Source: an uncultured Phascolarctobacterium sp. (GTDB taxonomy: Bacteria > Bacillota > Negativicutes > Acidaminococcales > Acidaminococcaceae). Taken from it: DNA of 64,000 bases. The translations under genes were made by a program, and so were the position numbers. Shown in pieces: positions 59,343 through 64,000 of the stretch. Under the pieces are notes generated by a model. That model was given only the letters and a program-made list of their open reading frames with translations, did not search any database and was not told the origin of the DNA. The stretch covers positions 1 through 64,000 of the forward strand of contig NZ_CALDXR010000027.1 of NCBI RefSeq assembly GCF_937920985.1, written 5' to 3'. Position 1 is the first letter of the stretch. Each line of letters starts with the position of its first letter.

Positions 59343-59399
59343 TTGAGCTCTGCCTTAGGGCAGTCTTGATAGCAGGTTAAAAAGCCTGAATAAAAATAA

Positions 59400-59963
<564 letters not shown>

Positions 59964-60000
59964 TCAACAGTAGCTTGTTAATGGAACAGGAGGAGATTCT

Positions 60001-60639
60001 ATGCAGCAGGCTGAAATGTTGCGCAATGAGGCTTTGGGCGTAACTTTGGTAAAAAAATTGAAGCTGCGTGGCTTTGATGCTTATTACTGTGCTGATAAGC
60101 AGGCAGCGCTTAAGCAGGCTTTGGCGCTGATTCCGCAGGAGGATGTTGTTTCCTGGGGCGGTTCTGTAACGATTGATGAAATAGGCCTTTTGGACGCAGT
60201 TAAAGAGCGCAATAAGGTTATCGACAGAGTTGTAGCAGCAACTCCGGAAGAAAAAACAGAATTGATGCGTCAGGCGCTTTTATGTGATACATATTTAATG
60301 AGCAGCAATGCCATCAGCAGTGATGGTCAGCTGGTAAATATCGATGGTAACGGCAACCGTTGCGCCGCTTTGATTTTCGGACCGAAGCAGGTGCTGGTTA
60401 TTGCCGGTCTGAATAAAGTTACAGGCTCCTTGGAGGCTGCTATGGACAGAGCGCGCAATGTGGCTGCGCCGATAAATGCCAAAAGGTTTGCCGGTCTGCA
60501 AACACCTTGTTATAAAGCCGGCCTTTGCGGTGATTGCCTTTCAGCGGACTGCATCTGCTCGCAGATTGTTATTACACGCACAAGCCGCAGCAAGGGACGC
60601 ATTAAAGTCATTTTAGTCGGTGAAAGCTTAGGGTTCTGA
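60001..60639 (+). CDS. LUD domain (LutC/DUF162) protein
   Basis: The 212-residue protein has the LUD fold found in LutC of lactate utilisation: [52 protein letters not shown] and [19 protein letters not shown] cysteine-rich stretch [20 protein letters not shown] near residue 170 could bind a metal or Fe-S cluster. LutA and LutB are absent here, so a general lactate role is unproven. GGAGGAG precedes the ATG. Confidence 0.86.
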   Translation: MQQAEMLRNEALGVTLVKKLKLRGFDAYYCADKQAALKQALALIPQEDVVSWGGSVTIDEIGLLDAVKERNKVIDRVVAATPEEKTELMRQALLCDTYLMSSNAISSDGQLVNIDGNGNRCAALIFGPKQVLVIAGLNKVTGSLEAAMDRARNVAAPINAKRFAGLQTPCYKAGLCGDCLSADCICSQIVITRTSRSKGRIKVILVGESLGF

Positions 60640-60644
60640 TTTTA

Positions 60645-60684
60645 GGGGAGTTGTTTAGCGTAGGTGTTAGCAGCTCCCTTTTGC
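60645..60684 (+). terminator. Weak terminator after the LUD gene
   Basis: GGGAGTTG (60646-60653) pairs with CAGCTCCC (60671-60678), with one G-U pair, followed by TTTT. The short T-run suggests partial termination before deoB. Confidence 0.6.
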
Positions 60685-60704
60685 ATAAGAAAGCAGGTGA
60701 AAAA

Positions 60705-61928
60705 ATGGCTCGTACTATTATTCTGTTGTTGGATTCCTTTGGTATTGGTTACGCCCATGATGCTGATGCTTATGGCGACAAGGGCGCAGATACTTTAGGG
60801 CATATTTGTGATTGGCTGGCAAAAAATCCGCGCCGTGCAGGCGAAGCGCCGAAGCCGCTGCATTTACCGCATCTGGCTGAGCGCGGACTGCAGGCAGCTG
60901 CAGAGCTGAGCCGCGGCGAAGCACTGCCGGCAGGCTTGGGAGCAGAGCATACTATCGGTGCTTATACCTATGCGCAGGAGGTCAGCCGCGGTAAGGATAC
61001 GCTGAGCGGACATTGGGAAATCAGCGGTGTGCCGGTTAAATTTGACTGGGGCTATTTTCCTGATGTGCCGAAATGCTTTCCGCAGGAGCTGGTAGACGCA
61101 ATCATCAGCCAGGGCAATTTGCCTGGCGTGCTGGGCGAATGTCATGCCAGCGGTACCGAAATCATCAAGGAGATGGGCGAGGAGCATATAAAAAGCGGCA
61201 AGCCGATTATTTATACCTCCGCCGACAGTGTACTGCAGATAGCGGCGCACGAGGAAGCCTTTGGCCTGGAGCGCTTGTATGATTTGTGCAAGCTGGCCTT
61301 TAAGCTGGTGCAGCCGTATAATATTGCCCGGGTAATAGCGCGTCCGTTCGTTGGCACCTGTGCTGCGGATTTTACCCGCACAACCAACCGTCACGATTAC
61401 GCAGTACCGGCACCGCAGCCGACGCTGCTTGATAAAATGGTTGCAGCAGGCGGCAACGTCTACGCTGTAGGCAAGATTGCCGACATTTTTGCACATCGCG
61501 GCATTACGAAGCATTATGCGGCAGGCGGCCTTGATAAGCTGGTAGATGCAACGAAGCAGGCTGTGGCCGATGCTCCGGATAATACCATTGTCTTTACTAA
61601 TTTTGTTGACTTTGATTCTTCTTACGGACATCGCCGTGATATTCAGGGCTATGGCGAGGCACTGGAATATTTCGATAGCAGGCTGCCGGAAATTACCTCT
61701 CTGCTGCGTCCTGACGATTTGCTGCTGATGACGGCGGATCATGGAAATGACCCGAGCTGGAGCGGCACGGATCATACGCGCGAAAAAATCCCCGTACTTT
61801 TTTCGGGAGCAGGCATTGCCTGCAAGCAGCTTGCGCCTATGCAGACCTTTGCCGATATAGGACAGACGATTGCCGATTATATGAAAATAGAACCAACCCT
61901 TACCGGAACTAAAGCGGACTTGTTTTGA
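60705..61928 (+). CDS. deoB: Phosphopentomutase
   Basis: DeoB interconverts ribose (or deoxyribose) 1- and 5-phosphates in nucleoside breakdown. I choose the ATG at 60705 ([20 protein letters not shown]), behind AAGCAGGTGA, giving 407 residues. The alkaline-phosphatase-type metal motifs are [30 protein letters not shown] and [19 protein letters not shown]. udp follows 14 bases after the stop, so the two form a nucleoside salvage unit. Confidence 0.96.
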   Translation: MARTIILLLDSFGIGYAHDADAYGDKGADTLGHICDWLAKNPRRAGEAPKPLHLPHLAERGLQAAAELSRGEALPAGLGAEHTIGAYTYAQEVSRGKDTLSGHWEISGVPVKFDWGYFPDVPKCFPQELVDAIISQGNLPGVLGECHASGTEIIKEMGEEHIKSGKPIIYTSADSVLQIAAHEEAFGLERLYDLCKLAFKLVQPYNIARVIARPFVGTCAADFTRTTNRHDYAVPAPQPTLLDKMVAAGGNVYAVGKIADIFAHRGITKHYAAGGLDKLVDATKQAVADAPDNTIVFTNFVDFDSSYGHRRDIQGYGEALEYFDSRLPEITSLLRPDDLLLMTADHGNDPSWSGTDHTREKIPVLFSGAGIACKQLAPMQTFADIGQTIADYMKIEPTLTGTKADLF

Positions 61929-61942
61929 AAGAGGTGGACAAT

Positions 61943-62743
61943 ATGAGCAAACATTACGCAGCACCTGAGGAGATTTTATACCATGTAGGTTTTTCGGCGG
62001 TGCAGCTGCAGGGCGCAACTGTTGCCGTGCTTCCCGGTGACCCCGGACGTGTGGAGCCTTTGGCTAAGGCCTTAGGCAGTGATGCAAGCTTTATTGCCAG
62101 CCATCGCGAATACACCAGCTGGCTGACTAAAATCAGCGATACTCCGGTACTTGTCTGCTCTACGGGTATGGGCGGTCCTTCCGTAGCAATTTGTCTGGAA
62201 GAGCTGGCGCGTATGGGCATCAAAAAGCTCATCCGCTTCGGTACGACGGGAACGATACAGGAAAAGGTTAATCTCGGTGATATTATTATTGATAAGGCTG
62301 CCGTTCGCCTTGACGGCACCTCGCAGCATTATGCGCCGTTGGAGTTTCCCGCCGTTGCCAGCTTTGATGTGACAACGGCACTGGTGGTGGCAGCCAAAAG
62401 TGCCGGTGCGCCCTATCACTTGGGCATTGCTGCCTCCAGCGACACCTTCTGGCCGGGGCAGGAGCGCTATGACAGCTTCACCGGCTATGTGCCGCGCCGC
62501 TTCCGCGGGACGATGCAGGAATGGCAGGCATTGGGAGTGCTGAATTATGAAATGGAAACCTCCGCTTTGTTCGTAACCTCGCAGGCTTTAGGCTTAGAGG
62601 CAGGCGCTGTCTGCGGCGTGGTAGTTAAGCGCACGCAGAGCGAAAGCGTGGCGCCGCCTGATGTTTATCAGCGTGCTTTTGGCTACATGGTGCAGGTGAC
62701 ACGCGGAGCTGTCGAGCTGCTGCTGGCGGAGGCAGCTGAGTAA
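61943..62743 (+). CDS. udp: Uridine phosphorylase
   Basis: Udp splits uridine with phosphate into uracil and ribose 1-phosphate, the substrate of DeoB. The 266-residue protein starts at ATG 61943 behind AGAGGTGG. VLPGDPGRVEPLAKALG, CSTGMGGPSVAICLEELARM, RFGTTGTIQ, ASSDTFWPGQERYDSF and LNYEMETSALF closely follow the E. coli enzyme pattern. The gene order deoB-udp links uridine breakdown to pentose phosphate use. Confidence 0.94.
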   Translation: MSKHYAAPEEILYHVGFSAVQLQGATVAVLPGDPGRVEPLAKALGSDASFIASHREYTSWLTKISDTPVLVCSTGMGGPSVAICLEELARMGIKKLIRFGTTGTIQEKVNLGDIIIDKAAVRLDGTSQHYAPLEFPAVASFDVTTALVVAAKSAGAPYHLGIAASSDTFWPGQERYDSFTGYVPRRFRGTMQEWQALGVLNYEMETSALFVTSQALGLEAGAVCGVVVKRTQSESVAPPDVYQRAFGYMVQVTRGAVELLLAEAAE

Positions 62744-62759
62744 GAGGCAGGTGATTCTT

Positions 62760-63344
62760 ATGAAAAATATTAAATGGCTGCTGCATGTCTGCTTTTTGCT
62801 GATGTCTGTAGCTTTGCTTGCCACTTTTATGCCGCAGACTGCGCGGGCAGATTTTGCGGAGCGTCCTGTGGGCTTTGTGGTAATCGACCAGGATGGCGGT
62901 GTGGATGGTGCTGTTTATAAAGAATGGCGTCAGATGGTCAAGTTGGCCTATCGCTTTCCTGATTATCAAATCATAGATGGCGGCGAGCCTCAGATGCTGG
63001 TGAGCAGGGCAGTGCGTGACGGCGTAAAGCTGGATGCATCATCTTTAGCCGCTTTGGCGGAAAAAAGCAAAATGGATGTGCTGGTTGTTGCACGCATCTA
63101 TGAAATGGATGAAAGCCTTGTCAGCGGCTGGGGATTCCGCTTTGATCACGATACCTATGTGCGTGTTGTAGCGGATGCAGACCTTTTTGTATATAAAAAG
63201 GATGGCAATAAGCTGCTGAAGAAACGCGTGCGTGAAAGCGGGCTGCGTGAAATGGGTAATTATGAAAAGCCGGCGGAAACAATAAAATGGCAGCTTTCTA
63301 AGCTGGTAAATACGATGGAAAATAAGCCGATTATCGGCAGTTAA
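62760..63344 (+). CDS. Exported protein of unknown function, 194 residues
   Basis: The ATG at 62760 follows GCAGGTGA, 16 bases after udp. A signal peptide (KWLLHVCFLLMSVALLATFM and cleavage after ARA) leads to a mature domain with RPVGFVVIDQDGGVDGAVYK, YQIIDGGEPQMLVSRAVRDG and a MDVLVVARIYEMDES segment that recalls TolB-N or GNA1162-like folds. I do not assign a family. It may be co-transcribed with deoB-udp. Confidence 0.75.
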   Translation: MKNIKWLLHVCFLLMSVALLATFMPQTARADFAERPVGFVVIDQDGGVDGAVYKEWRQMVKLAYRFPDYQIIDGGEPQMLVSRAVRDGVKLDASSLAALAEKSKMDVLVVARIYEMDESLVSGWGFRFDHDTYVRVVADADLFVYKKDGNKLLKKRVRESGLREMGNYEKPAETIKWQLSKLVNTMENKPIIGS

Positions 63345-63460
63345 ACAGAAATTATGAAAAAACAGTTAGCTTGTTCACCTTAGTTTAAGGCGACAGGTTG
63401 TAAAATAATACTGTAGGCAGAAATTAATAGCTGCCTGATGCGAAAAAATTGAGGTGAAAA

Positions 63461-64000
63461 ATGCATATTTTAGTCACAGGCGGAGCTGGTTACATCGGCT
63501 CGCATACTGTCATTGAACTGCTTAAAGCTGGTCACAGTGTTGTAGTAGTAGATAATCTTGTTAATTCCAGCAGGCTGGCACTGCAGCGTGTAGAAAAAAT
63601 CACCGGTCAGCAAATCCCTTTTTATGAAACTGATATCAGGGATCGTGCCGGCCTGCAAAAAGTTTTTGATGAGCATAGCTTTGACTGCTGTATTCATTTC
63701 GCCGGTTTGAAAGCAGTGGGCGAATCGGTACAGAAGCCATTGGAGTATTATGAGAACAATATTTCCGGTACTCTGGTACTGCTGGACGTAATGCGTAAAG
63801 CAGGCTGTAAGAATATTATTTTCAGCTCTTCGGCTACTGTTTACGGTAATCCTGCTGTAGTGCCTATTCCGGAAACCTGTCCTAAAGGGCAGTGCACTAA
63901 TCCTTATGGCCAGACAAAGTCGATGCTGGAGCAAATACTTTGTGATATGTATGTAGCTGATCAGGAGTGGAATGTGGTTCTGCTGCGTTACTTTAACCCT
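63461..64000 (+). CDS. galE: UDP-glucose 4-epimerase, 5' part
   Basis: The gene starts at ATG 63461 behind GAGGTG and runs off the window end; 180 residues are visible. MHILVTGGAGYIGSHTVIEL is the NAD-binding GxxGxxG motif, HFAGLKAVGESVQKPLEYY and FSSSATVYGNPAVVPIPE carry the catalytic Ser/Thr region, and NPYGQTKSMLEQIL has the Tyr-x3-Lys. The product interconverts UDP-glucose and UDP-galactose. Confidence 0.95.
   Translation, partial: MHILVTGGAGYIGSHTVIELLKAGHSVVVVDNLVNSSRLALQRVEKITGQQIPFYETDIRDRAGLQKVFDEHSFDCCIHFAGLKAVGESVQKPLEYYENNISGTLVLLDVMRKAGCKNIIFSSSATVYGNPAVVPIPETCPKGQCTNPYGQTKSMLEQILCDMYVADQEWNVVLLRYFNP

Noticed and set aside
60864..62018. 384-codon minus-strand open frame opposite deoB
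   Set aside because: It covers the deoB-udp junction in antisense, with no ribosome binding site or motif.

Overview
The window is an ordinary-looking bacterial chromosome segment of moderate GC, densely packed with housekeeping genes on both strands. I found no rRNA, tRNA, phage, transposase or CRISPR array. Firmicutes-type control elements (a T-box, a FapR box, a Fur/PerR-type box, a ZTP riboswitch), Bacillus/Clostridium-like synteny (rsmD-coaD ... tmcAL ... yceD-rpmF-fapR-plsX-fab; miaB-mutS-mutL-miaA-hfq; lspA-rluD-pyrR) and genes of anaerobic life (HydG, a TM1266-like regulator, rubrerythrin, PerR, an NSS amino-acid transporter) suggest an anaerobic Negativicute. An Acidaminococcaceae member such as Phascolarctobacterium is my best guess. 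This is inference from gene content; no marker gene was compared.

Layout. 0-6.3 kb: a two-copy intergenic direct repeat, then thrS under a T-box leader between two DUF4127 paralogues. 6.3-9.4 kb: rsmD, coaD, a coiled-coil protein and tmcAL. 9.5-11.6 kb: ackA, then yceD-rpmF from a strong promoter. 11.7-19.6 kb: a FapR-controlled fatty-acid operon (fapR, plsX, fabH, fabD, fabG, acpP, a FabK-like flavoprotein, fabF, rnc). 19.7-29.5 kb: trpS, an NSS symporter, small secreted proteins, an XRE regulator, a SIMPL-domain protein, an M20 amidohydrolase, a transaldolase-like gene, and a second cluster of the intergenic repeat family. 29.7-33.1 kb: perR and rubrerythrin, then a TM1266-like regulator and hydG. 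33.2-38.5 kb: a uracil-permease-like gene, an M20 hydrolase, a candidate small RNA, a PflX-type radical SAM protein, and a stand-alone AICAR formyltransferase behind a ZTP riboswitch. 38.7-41.4 kb: a hypothetical, an exonuclease-BRCT protein and a DUF2939 protein. 41.6-52.0 kb: miaB-mutS-mutL-methyltransferase-miaA-hfq, a Xer recombinase and a divergent polysaccharide deacetylase. 52.0-52.5 kb: a non-coding stretch with a structured region and a MITE-like palindromic element. 52.5-64 kb: class III aminotransferase plus SRPBCC protein, htpX, ndk, a PduO-type adenosyltransferase, an alanine symporter, lspA-rluD, pyrR, a LUD protein, deoB-udp, a secreted protein and the 5' part of galE.

The genes form coherent modules. 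Phospholipid and fatty-acid synthesis is governed by malonyl-CoA through FapR. Acetate kinase lies next to the acetate-using tRNA ligase TmcAL. Mismatch repair, tRNA A37 modification and hfq share one locus. Nucleoside salvage (deoB, udp) follows pyrR. Purine synthesis is sensed through ZMP/ZTP.

The least explained signals are non-coding: an orphan transcription unit at 35868-35987, the structured stretch at 52003-52230, the repeat family shared by 1-218 and 27326-27629, and leaders in front of the adenosyltransferase gene and fabG. All coordinates and motifs were read by eye. Family names come from motif recognition without a database search.
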